Positions 12,385-22,324 of a stretch of 64,000 bases of DNA are shown in pieces. The translations under genes and the position numbers were made by a program. Position 1 is the stretch's first letter. Every line of letters begins with the position of its first letter. The notes under the pieces were generated by a model. The model did not search any database. It saw only the letters and a program-made list of their open reading frames with translations, and was not told the origin of the DNA. The stretch lies in contig JAJIRX010000817.1 of assembly GCA_023853785.1 (NCBI GenBank), forward strand, positions 62,001 through 126,000. The letters are read 5' to 3'. This DNA comes from Psilocybe azurescens (lineage: Eukaryota > Basidiomycota > Agaricomycetes > Agaricales > Agrocybaceae).

Positions 12385-13217
12385 GACAATGTTCGATGTT
12401 GAACGCACGTTCCAGAATTGAAAGAATGTTTATGCAATAATGGGCAGAATGACTTGGCAAAGCTTAGACGAAGAACAGAAATGGGGTATGTCTTCTTAAC
12501 TCTTCTATCTCTTCTGTACAACCCTCGCTACATCCTATTATCCAGTTAACCAGTAAATATAAAAGGTTAGAAGTTAGACTTAGGAGTGTTCAGCAGCATC
12601 CAGGAAGAACAAGGAAGAACACGAGGGAACGGAAGCGAACCATCGCCCCGAGCCCGTATCTCGGTTCCAATAAAGACATGAAACTCGTATGACGATGTTT
12701 CGCTGTAACCACGCAATAAGGTCTAATCTGACATACAGGGGTTCGGTAAAAGTCGGTATAAACAGTATTTTACCCTTTCCGCGAAGACCGACTCGGCTCT
12801 ACTCAACTGAATTCAGACATCACAATCTTATGCCACTGGCATATGGCGCTGAGTTTGCGCCGAGAAGCCTTCTAAGGCCCTTCCATGAGGGATAGGCTTC
12901 AACAAGTCTAATCGAACCAAGGATAATTCGGCTTTGATACGATGGTGCCTCGCCGGGGCTTTCGTCCAAGACAAACCTACATAAAGAGATTCAAAAATTC
13001 ATCAATGGACCCCCCTCGCATGTGATCCCAGTTGGAGAATCGATGGGGTATGTCCCACTATAGGATATCAAGGTAAGCACAGACAGCCACCCTGTCTTAT
13101 TGATTCTTTGTTCCTTGCTTTTCCTCGTAGTGTGGAGAAGGACCGGTGTCGTCGACCTGCACGCCTTGAGGCGTCCCAGTTTTTTGGTTACCCCAACATC
13201 TTGGATCGTTCAGAGGA
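12385..13217. other. upstream region of the surface-protein gene
   Basis: No supportable gene. It contains the 5' flank of the gene starting at 13218. An additional 5' exon for that gene could lie here, but I cannot define one. Confidence 0.35.
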
Positions 13218-14516
13218 ATGCCGCAGAGAGTTTCGATCGACGATGCGGATGAAGCACACATCAGTTATCAGGGTACTTGGGAGCTGGTTATAGGTTCCTC
13301 GAGGCAGTGGGAGATGTCTGTGCATTCCACATTGACTCCTGGTTCCAGTGCTACTTTCAATTTCAAAGGTGAGTACCGCAGAATTCTTCGGGCTGGAAAA
13401 CGTCGAACTAAATACCGTACTTACTGAAGGATATCAGGTCTGGGTATGGGGAACCATACCTTCTGGTATTGGAAGCAACCTGATTGACGTCTCTATCGAC
13501 GGAGGCGCTCCAACTTCCGTCACCCGAACCTCCAATGGATCAGCAGTATATAACGAGCCATATTTCAGCTCTGATCTTCTCCGCAATGGTTATCACCAGA
13601 TTGTAGTGACAGGTCGAGGCTCGGCTGACAGTGGAAATAGTGAATTTCTGTTGGACCGATTTGAGTTCCAAACGGACGACGAAACGCCGTCATTTACATC
13701 TTCGGGTTCTAGCTCTTCCACGTCAGCTTCTACTGCAGCTGGAACTTCTTCGACAACCAGCGCAACAAACTCAACATCCTCAGGAACCACCGGTATCGCA
13801 TCGTCGGGAAACAAAAAGACATCTGCGGGCCCGATTGTGGGTGCGGTTATCGGAGCCTTGGCTCTGATTGCTCTTCTACTCGGTTATCTTTTATGGAGAA
13901 GACGAAAACGTAGCGGTGATCAAACCAGTGGCTTGGATAGAGAAGGGGATCCAACGAGGAGAAATGGTGCGTCATTTCTGCCAAATTCGAACACTGAACT
14001 GAGATTTTCGCAGACAATCCTGGCCATGCTTTTGCCCCCGATCCTTTTCCACTTGAGGGAAAACCTCCCAGTCGTGCCGCTCCTGACCCTACTCTATCGG
14101 TTATTATTGGCACCAGTCAAGTGAGCACGCAACACCAGGAACGCGTATCCGAAAAATCCACATACCAGAGTTCCCAGCCCACAAGTAGCTTGTATTCTCC
14201 GATGTCTGCTGCTGCACCATCATCTCAGGCTCTGGTGCCAGTCCGAATGGCATCTTCTTTGACGCTTACCACCTCCAGCTCAAATAACCTATCACGGAAC
14301 CCTTTGTCACCCAACGACGGATCTCTGTACCATTCCTCCCCCACCTCTCGGAGACCAGACTCTTTCGTTCCCCTTGAAGCAATGACGGAAATAATACCAA
14401 CGCCCAGCGAAGGTTTCGATCACCCACCCCTTCTTATAACCATCACGATGAAGGTGGAAGCGGAAGCGGAAGTGTTTTATCGTATAGATGACCCGAAAGA
14501 CTTGCCGGTTCTATAA
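13218..14516 (+). CDS. single-pass membrane protein with galactose-binding-like ectodomain
   Basis: About 396 aa from three exons (13218-13368, 13430-13966, 14014-14516). The N-terminal part, beginning RVSIDDADEAHISYQGTW, followed by VWVWGTIPSG, YHQIVVTGRGS and FLLDRFEFQTD, has the beta-rich pattern of a galactose-binding/jelly-roll fold common in agaricomycete surface proteins. A Ser/Thr-rich stalk follows (about residues 165-205), then one strong transmembrane helix (GPIVGAVIGALALIALLLGYLLW) stopped by RRRKR. The C-terminal 160 residues are polar, Ser/Pro-rich and likely cytoplasmic. The layout of lectin-like head, O-glycosylated stalk, one helix and disordered tail suggests a cell-wall or surface sensor, in the manner of WSC/Mid2 proteins. 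That role is inferred from layout only. No classic signal peptide is seen at the chosen ATG. Confidence 0.72.
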
Positions 14517-14924
14517 TAAAGTGTCGAAGGATTCGGATTCAGGTTTAGCTTACGATATCTTCTGTTAACTTTCATACCTGTATACCTAAAGTGATAAGCG
14601 CTGCTTTATGGAACATGTCCATTTGTAGATCGCTTAGATTATGGGGGTCTCAACCTTGCTTTTCTTCTCACTGCTGTCAGAACGTTTGACACAATCAATC
14701 AAGGAGCTGCGTAGGAGGAAGATGAGCGGGGTTACATAGGTCGACGTCATCCAGAAGGGCAATCAAATTGTCGTTGGGAATGACTATGTCGTGGTATCAT
14801 GGTGAACAACTACGACTGTGACTTATCTTCTCTTGCAACATTGCAGCTGATCGTTCGGCAAACACAGGAGGAAACGATGGATTCAAATATGGATAAATGA
14901 CTTCTAGTCGAAGATATTGAAAGA

Positions 14925-15321
14925 TTAGATTACACAACAGGGTCCGCAGCATAATAGTGCAGCCCAACAGCCCAACAGGCTGCACGTTGTGTGCCCGTCA
15001 GCGACAATTGAGCAACATGTAAATATAATTACGACGTACCATGCGCAACAAGACCCTAGACATCCGTCTTTATTACTCTCAATGGGCCGATCTTGGATAA
15101 CTAGGGTTTGCGGTTGACCGGGACATGGTGGGGGTCCAAAGTACGTAGGTGCATTTGGATAATATGGTTGTTGGGCATACCCATCGACATACGGGACATT
15201 CTCTGCGATGAACAGCGGTTGCCATCACGAGGTTTACGGACTTTCGATAGAATCACTCACGATTGCCTGGGTAAACAGGATCTGGTCTTCCAATCGGAAC
15301 CTTATTGTGTCGTCCGTCCAT
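14925..15321 (-). CDS. small Pro/Tyr-rich protein with CYSTM-like cysteine tail
   Basis: A short gene of roughly 100 aa. The minus strand encodes QPLFIAENVPYVDGY, then a QQPYYPNAPTYFGPPPCPG-type spacer, then a tail GCLGSCCACLLGC-WAALLCCGPCCVI ending in a stop. The tail forms after removing an intron (donor gtacgt, acceptor gtgcag, about 14981-15040). Clustered cysteines inside a hydrophobic C-terminal stretch behind a Pro/Tyr-rich spacer are the signature of CYSTM-type proteins, thought to attach to membranes and act in stress tolerance. The first part (from ATG 15321, MDGRHNKVPIGRPDP) does not join cleanly to the rest: either a splice site I cannot place or a one-base loss near CC 15222-15223. 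Confidence 0.6.
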
Positions 15322-15796
15322 CAGGGTAAATCAACTTTCTGGAAATCTGCTTTTAACGCCAGTTTCAAAGCATATTGATAACTGTGGCCCTCACCTGGCA
15401 ATAGAACTACAACGTTTCAGTAGAAGGTCAAGAAGGCGACGTATTCGAACATAAAATGTCTCATTATTAAATAGCATAGGAAATAAATGTTCCAGGGAAT
15501 GCGCCGATGTCTTCAAAGTGAACACAGGCGTTCCAAAAATACGTGGTATATGATAGGCTACAGGTACATGACAGGCTTGGTATTTTCACGTGTGGGGAGG
15601 CAAAAAGAAGAGGGCCACGTTCAAATATCCCGTCTCAGCTTAATATTATTGTGTGCTTCTTTCTTCCAAAACCCCAAGTGGACGGGGAAAGAATCCGATC
15701 GATTATCGAAAGGTCTTTATATGGTCGGGAGGGATCCTTTATAAACGGTGTATAAATTGGAATTCGGTAGACGGGACAAGACAGATGAAGGACGTA
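15322..15796. other. intergenic, nothing supportable
   Basis: Lies between two minus-strand genes: the 5' flank of the cysteine-tail gene and the 3' flank of the next one. Open frames here lack motifs. Confidence 0.4.
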
Positions 15797-16573
15797 CTAT
15801 AACCCGCATATTTTGTCCAACGGGGGGACTACCACATAGCCCCCAGTACCACCGTTGATTGGCACAACAATTGGATAGTTGTGTGAAGGCTGAACAACGG
15901 TGGGACTGTTGTGCGTTGGGAGGATGGTTGCATATGGGTTTCCTGAAGCGTGGTAAGAACGAGAGTCCCCAGAAGATAAAGAATCTGTGGAATGTGATCT
16001 ACTCGAATAGGATCCACCAGAGCTATCTCTGTCGTACGAGTGAGAGCGATGCCGGCGACGACGTGAGTAGTTATTTGCACTGCTCGGAACGCGAATTGGC
16101 GGAGCCATATATGTGTTAGCCATATGAGGCGCGACAGGATACCTGGAAGGTATTAGAGGGTTGTACCCCTGTGATAGTGTTCGACCCGTTTGGTAGGATG
16201 GGTGCCTTGAAGGGATGTTGTCGTAATGCTCCTCGAGCGGTGGCATCTCGTTGTGATCCAAAATTCGGCCATTTATCGAAGCCTGCTGGGAACCAAACTG
16301 GTTGGGGTATGTACGTGAATCGTACGGGTTCATTCCTTCGCCTTGAAGCCTGTCAAGGTACTGACTTCTTCCACGGCCCCTTCGATAGTCTGAGGATGAC
16401 GCTTGCCCGTACGGAAAACCATCATGAGAGTAATCTCTTCTATAGTCCGACGTTCCGATGTTGAATCGATCAGCCGATAGATTCTGTGAACCCGTGCCAG
16501 CATAGTGTGGGGTGCGGTCCTGGTTCGACATGTAACGTCCCATAGCTTCTGGAGTGTAGTCATATTCGGTCAT
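15797..16573 (-). CDS. disordered Tyr/Ser/Arg-rich hypothetical protein
   Basis: An uninterrupted frame of 258 codons with a good ATG. The protein is low-complexity: Tyr, Ser, Asn, Gly and Arg dominate. It includes an SRRRRHRSHS patch near residue 170 that resembles a nuclear-localisation or RNA-binding segment, followed by Ser/Asp-rich repeats. The C-terminus turns hydrophobic (YPIVVPINGGTGGYVVVPP). I recall similar endings in agaricomycete hypotheticals, but no function is known to me. No signal peptide or transmembrane helix. A single-exon frame of this length with biased composition in a region of neighbouring minus-strand genes supports it being real. Confidence 0.6.
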   Translation of the reverse strand: MTEYDYTPEAMGRYMSNQDRTPHYAGTGSQNLSADRFNIGTSDYRRDYSHDGFPYGQASSSDYRRGRGRSQYLDRLQGEGMNPYDSRTYPNQFGSQQASINGRILDHNEMPPLEEHYDNIPSRHPSYQTGRTLSQGYNPLIPSRYPVAPHMANTYMAPPIRVPSSANNYSRRRRHRSHSYDRDSSGGSYSSRSHSTDSLSSGDSRSYHASGNPYATILPTHNSPTVVQPSHNYPIVVPINGGTGGYVVVPPLDKICGL

Positions 16574-16852
16574 GGTAGCAGGTAAGGTGTTTGTGTGGTA
16601 ATGACCGATTTAGAAGGTCTTACTTATAGACAGCCAAGACATGTTCTACCGCGCCTGAAAAGCATGTACCCATGTCTTGACCAAGATGTACGCCTCGAGG
16701 ACACCACCAAAATAAACCGCGGCTTTGTTACAGAAAGATTAACGGTACATGTCGCATTGCATCGGCACTAAGCGCAAGTAGTTAATGGTAATGCCATAGC
16801 TAAAGGCCTTGAAAGCAGACGTTGGAACTTAACAGAAAACAAACACGTGAAC

Positions 16853-17640
16853 CTAAAAAGGCCATTTAGGCATGTGACTTCCTTCGGCTTTGATGGGCAA
16901 CATTAGACACTGAATGAGCTTATCAACGTCTTTTGCTGTCTCCCAAGACGGCAGGCTAAAGAGTGACGGAAGTTTGCTCCATAGTCCGCCACGAGCAAAA
17001 GAGTCGTTGAATATCGAGGAGAAGTACGGAGATGGTGCCGTCGTCGCGTGTAATTCTGTTGAAAAATTTCTCCTCATAAATCAAAGATAGCGACTAATAT
17101 AGCTTGAAAGGCATACCGTCCCCTTACCCCTCAGGCATAAAATATAGGCCACAAGTAGACCGTAGAATTGAATGTAATCCGATCTGTAGAGAGAGATTGG
17201 CTGACTCAAACTCGTAGCTTTTGGAAACAATTCCTCCTTGTCGCGCCTTTTGAGATTCATCCCAAAGTTCAAGGGTTGTGGGGAGTGCAGCTCTCAAACA
17301 CTCAGCTGCGGCGTCGCGGAATGTCAGAATTGTAGGCACTCTTGCAGCGTTCAGGCCGCAATCACATGATCGCGATCAGATTTGTCGTGTCGTCGTTTGC
17401 ACTCAAAAACCAGCTTGCAAAACTGGTCTACTCGTGTTGAGATTGACCACCGGCATGCAGCAATGCTCGGGAGTGACCCTGATAGGCTTTCTGACACGGA
17501 AGTCATCCAGTTGGTATTTATGCCCGAGACATAGAATTGACAAGACAACGGGAAATGAGTAATCGTTTGTAGGACGAGGCAAGTTATCTGAGAACAACGG
17601 TGGAAGGCTCAAATTGTTCGAATGCCAAGAATTTATAAGT
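16853..17640 (-). pseudogene. BTB/POZ-like protein fragment
   Basis: Minus-strand pieces: LSILCLGHKYQLDDFR (about 17520), then after a possible intron AAECLRAALPTTLELWDESQ (about 17290-17230) and ANLSLQIGLHSILRSTCGLYF (about 17190-17130), then a last segment ending at 16853. The order (a short helix with KYxLDDFR, a segment ending in TTLELWD, then a hydrophobic segment ending in a short aromatic/Cys run) resembles the C-terminal half of agaricomycete BTB-domain proteins. The N-terminal BTB core with its usual DVxLxVxxxxFxVH motif is not found upstream. It is a 5'-truncated relic or a divergent gene. Confidence 0.4.
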
Positions 17641-17803
17641 CCATTGTGTCACACATGAAGAGGTCGCCGGGGCAACGCGTGAGCTGACGTAGTAATACTG
17701 CTTATATCGACCCTTGAAGTTACAATGAAATCAATTGCTCGAAACAATCTGTCAATGATGAATGAAATATTATATTTTAGTATTATGTATAGTATGTTTC
17801 TTG

Positions 17804-19785
17804 CTAGATGTGAGGCAAGAAGCGTGTCCATTCTACCTGTACAAATGCGCCGTCTGGAAGATGTCTAAGTGCTATAAAGGCCTCCATTAACAGCATTGTC
17901 TTCGCTAATAGATAAATAGGAAGTCCCTTTAGAAGCGTTGACAAAAAGGCAGTCCCTCTGATTATGGTCCGATATGCAAATCCAGAATTTGTATGAGTTT
18001 CGAACATCGTATAGCACCCAATATTTGTGAGCTGAACAAGGACAAAGATAGACGGGTAGGCGAAAATGAGGGTACTACCGACACGCCAAATAAGCATCTC
18101 TGCATGTGACGGAAATATGAAATCCCATCCAGCACAGTGAATCGCTCCGATTATGACTCCGATTAAGCAAATAATCAAGCTGCAAGTCATATTCTTCATT
18201 GCATCATCGAAACTCGAGCGGGATGATGCATAGAATGTTGGGACAAGCATGGCACCTGGAGGGACTTCCTTTGTCATACGAATCTGCTGTATTCTTCGCA
18301 CGATCAACCTGGAGATATATCCCACTAGGGATAGTGAGCGCCGAATCTTATTTCCAGGAGTTCCTTTTAAGGTGCCATCAGTTTCTGCGGTATGTGGCAA
18401 AGGCTGGTTCGCGACGGTTGCTTTAAAAGTAGTGAGTAAACATCAGCACCCGGCTTGATCAGTTATGGAGGTTATAACATACCAATGGAGGATGTACGAT
18501 GTACTTCCATTGGGATAGAAGCTCTGGGGGATGAGATACTGAGGTCTTCAGCGTCTGCAGTACGACGATCCTTTGGGCTCTGTGAGTCAAATCCGATACG
18601 TATCTGCTCGGTCCTCGTGTGCAAAGCTATTTGTTGTCAGATTTGCTGCGTCACGAAATGAAAAAAAAAATTATGAATGAGACTTACCATCGTCTTTCCT
18701 CTCTTGCTGTGCGGGATCCATGTTAGAATCTTCCGGTGAGAACTCCACCTCCGGGCATTCGACCGATGCGTCTGACCTCTGTGGAACATGGCTTTCCTGA
18801 TCTATCAATACTAAAATAGCTTGAGTGGGCCAAAAGTAAGATAAGAAAAGCGCTCATATCTTACAATGGATATTGGACTCCTCGTGAGACTTCGGCCACA
18901 CGGTAGAGAATACCGTAGTGGTGCGATTCTGATCATGATGATCCCATGGTGGCAGAGAAACGGGAATCAGATCGCGACAGATAGGAATTCGGACTGTAGA
19001 ACTTGAGTCCAGAGGCTTGTTCCACCACATAAAGTACATCAACACATTGAGGAACGCGAAGGCAGCAGTGACAAGCTCTAGTTCGGTAATAGCGAGACCT
19101 TTTATGACACGTGAAATGCATTGACCAATGAACCACGACGTTTGGCCAACAACCATTATCTTAGAGAGCCCGTCGCCCTTGCTGAACGCGCTAATCTCGT
19201 CTTGGGAAATACGGGGAAACGTATTTTTCCTTCTTCAAGTAATTTACGGAAGGTGTCAGGGACTAAAACCTCCTTGTCGTCGTCTCCATCGACTAACATG
19301 AATCCACCCATTTGCAGGAAATGTCCGTGAACTTCCGACCATCCAAATCCTGCCAGGGCACATGGTTCACTGCTCTTAACGTAATACATATGGTGATAGA
19401 TCCAGAACACACCTTTGTAATAATCGGCCAACTCGCGCGCACCCAGCCACTGCCTGAATGCCCAGGAGATAACCATTTCTGGAATAAGAATAACCCATAT
19501 CATGAGCTCTACACGCCCAAGAATGACACGGAGCCTTCTAGCATTTGGGCCTGGCGAGTTTGGATGGATAGAGACCCATGTACAGGCGAAAATTGTAACT
19601 AAGCAGCTCCATAGAATATCCCAGGTCGAGCGAAGTTGTAGACAGCTGCAGGGCGTAGCGTCAGATATAGACACGGAAGTTAAGTGTCGAACATCGTCTG
19701 GAACGGGAAGTGAGCTAGAAACAATGGCGCTGGCATGGATCGTAGCTTGAGATGCGGAGTAAAGCAAAAGTGATAGGATGATCAT
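17804..19785 (-). CDS. multi-pass membrane protein of an agaricomycete-specific family
   Basis: Starts with a signal peptide (MIILSLLLYSASQATIHA). A first hydrophobic block carries TWDILWSCLVTIFACTWVSIHPN, an LGRVELMIWVILIPEMVISWAFRQWLGAREL block follows, then TSWFIGQCISRVIKGLAITELELVTAAFAFLNVLMYFMWWNKP, a polar loop encoded by small exons near 18500-18830, and a C-terminal hydrophobic block with GAIHCAGWDFIFPS and three or four more helices, ending at 17804. I recognise this order from many uncharacterised agaricomycete proteins; no function is known to me. The frame breaks at about 19202-19203: the conserved SKGDGLSKI reads only after restoring one base in an AA run of the coding strand. 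Confidence 0.75.
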
Positions 19786-20341
19786 TTTGCGTCCCTTGTA
19801 ATGGGCGGGTGATGAGCTGCAGCATGCTGAGCCAGCTATAAAGTATGCGACTTTCGGAAGATGTGGCAGGTTTGTTGCATATCATCTTCATATATGCATA
19901 CTATCATTCACCGGCTGTCCTTTGACTGATATCGATCAGTCGAACAGTGGCTACCGCTTTTTTAAGATTACTCACAACGTACCTGTGAATAGTACAAAGT
20001 AAAAGATGGTACACAGGCTATATCTCACACGTAGTCATAATGAAACCACTGGAGTCGAAATTTTTGGCCAACCTTAGGCAACTCTCGAGTGAAGTTGGAA
20101 GGCCGGCCGTCCGGTATGTATCACATCAGCTGCTCGTTGCATAGCATACAAAAGCAACGGCCATTTTGGCATCTGTCAACCGCAACTGTTCATCGCTTCG
20201 ATTCCCAACGCCAATAGACGTGCGAGCCATGGCTTGATCTCCTGTTCTTCTTCAGTTTATAGCTAAAGAGATCTATTGAGTACTAATTTACAACGTGTTA
20301 CATACAACAACCAGAATCAATGAAATGGAAATACCGGCCAA
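19786..20341. other. intergenic, nothing supportable
   Basis: The 5' flank of the membrane-protein gene and the 3' flank of the DUF4238 gene. It contains AAGTTGGAAGGC at about 20094-20103, a motif reminiscent of the MITE subterminal repeats, but without inverted ends. Confidence 0.35.
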
Positions 20342-22182
20342 TTATGTCGCAAAAATGGAAGCCCAAGGACCCACGAATTCAGTGAGTACATCCGGCCTAC
20401 TGTTAGCAAGCCAGTGAGCGACTCCGATCATAGAAGCATCGAAAATGATGTTGGCCAGAATGTCGTTGGTGTATCTGCCAACTTGAAGACAGTTCATTTG
20501 ATGCCCAAATAAAGCGAAGAACAATTCCGACTCGTCTTTAGGAAGAGTCTCGACGATTCTTTGGGGAATGATGGACGAGTCGGCGCAGGGAAGAAGAGGA
20601 GGATCAAGAGTTTGTCGTAGGTTGTGAATAGCCTCTTCTCGGGTGAGTCGAATTTTATTCGAAACCGGGTTAGATAGCGAAGGAATATCAGTAGCCATAT
20701 GATATATGATGTACGCGCGGTTATAGGAAGAAGGGAATGAAACGGCGTTCGTGACTGTAAATCGTATAAACATGTGTAACTGTCGATCGGCGTCCGTGTC
20801 AACATCCCAAGGTGTCTCGACCGTAGTAAGGGATGCTGGTGAAGACCCCTGGCTGTTGATCCCGATTAACTGTCGAAGGAGAGGCATGAATAGCCGTCTC
20901 TTCCCTCCGAGAAAAGTGTTGTGTGATGACATGTATGATTGGATTGTATCAAGCATAGTAGTTTGAGATGCGAAGGTGAGAGAGCCTTCCGGATGAAGAT
21001 TGGCGTTCATCATCGTTACTTCGTTTACGGCGTATGTCTGCTCTCTGGATAACTTGGTGATCTTGAATGTGAATCGGTCCGCCTGGGCTTTTTCTGAGCA
21101 CCGATACGCGTCGCGTATGTTCCTTGAAAGCACTGGATCACTGTCGTCCAAGTTTTCAAAAGCGCTCGCATCCGCGTAATTGATGATAGGGGGCATAATA
21201 GGGATGTCAGCTAAACAACTGTATAGAACTGAAGGATCGTTAGAGTGAGGTTGGTGGAGGAAGGTCCGGCGAAGAACGATGACGATCCGGGGGCTCACGA
21301 CATATAGTCTATGGGCCCCCGGACTTCCATATATCAAGCCCTCCCATAGGCCAAATCCATTCCCGCCTAACACAAATTCGGTATCGTCGGCCGCTTCCCA
21401 GACACCGAGGAAGAAGTAATTAGCTAGACTCTCGTAGTCAATCGCATACCATTCCTCGATGTCTGGGTCGAGTCGCTTCCTCAGCATTTCCTGGAGTCTA
21501 TATTCCCCGTACCTTTCCCGGAGCCGCTCCCCAGTTGCGACGATCTCGTGGTGCGGTGTATTGAGGTAGTATTTGAGCCCGTCCATCCAGACGTCCACGT
21601 CAGTCTTGAGATGTCGGGTTTCCTTATATTTTCGAATCCAGTCAACGAGAGGAGCATTGGTGGGGCTGCTCTCCTTAAAATATGTAGATGATACCGCATC
21701 GTTGCGAAAATGCATCAAAAGATAAATTTTCGCAATGTGGCGAGCTCCTTGCGTGATAACGTGAACCTCTGTAGGTCGGTACTGCGATATATGATCCTTA
21801 TCACGGTCGACGCCTCCTGCTCCAGTTCGGAAAATCGATGTTCTAGGTGATCGACATCCAGGGGGTTCGAGAAATCGCGATACAGGTTAGTGCGACCGTA
21901 TACCTTCGATATAGGCCGACTATGAAGTACACCGGTGGGTATGTGATAAAATGATATATGTTCAATCTCGTTTCCTTGCTTTTGAGCTTGAAAGAATAAT
22001 CGTGTACGATCACGGCATGTGCTGGTCGTGAGGATTCGAATCAGTGAAGTCTTTAAACTTTGAGTTAATTGTTAAACGTACATGGTCCTGAGGGATTCGT
22101 CCAAAAATTGTCTTAAGATAAACCTAGGGATGCAATGGTGATACTGGTCCTTGGGTCGAGGAGGATGTCGCCTGGTTCGCAT
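20342..22182 (-). CDS. DUF4238-family protein
   Basis: Exon 1 starts at ATG 22182 and carries the family's N-terminal QYHHCIPRFILRQF. An intron at 22022-22081 joins it to exon 2 with HSRPISKVYGRTNLYRD, then LMHFRNDAVSSTYF, FFLGVWEAADDTEFVLG, GLWEG and GAHRLYVVSPRIVIVLR, and ends IFAT. These are the landmarks of DUF4238 (PF14022) proteins, present in bacteria and much expanded in agaricomycetes. Their biochemical role is unknown to me. About 580 aa. One base is missing in the AAAA run at 21717-21720 (expected five), which splits the frame between LRKFIF and LMHFRN. Everything on both sides is conserved, so I keep it as a gene. Confidence 0.82.
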
Positions 22183-22324
22183 AGTCGGAGATAGGTAGAA
22201 GATGGAGGAGTACGACAAGGAGTGCGTGAGAGTTAGAATCAGCAGCAGCAGACCTGAGATGCCTCCAACCTGCGTAATTCACACACTTGTCTCCGAGGGG
22301 CTGTGATGCGAGATTTACTTACAC

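Noticed and set aside
13593..14113. Two minus-strand frames under the surface-protein gene
   Set aside because: Shadows of the Ser/Thr-rich stalk and tail of the plus-strand gene, which has the signatures and splice sites.
20094..20103. Possible second MITE at AAGTTGGAAGG
   Set aside because: Only one copy of the motif, and no inverted tips or TA flanks could be found.
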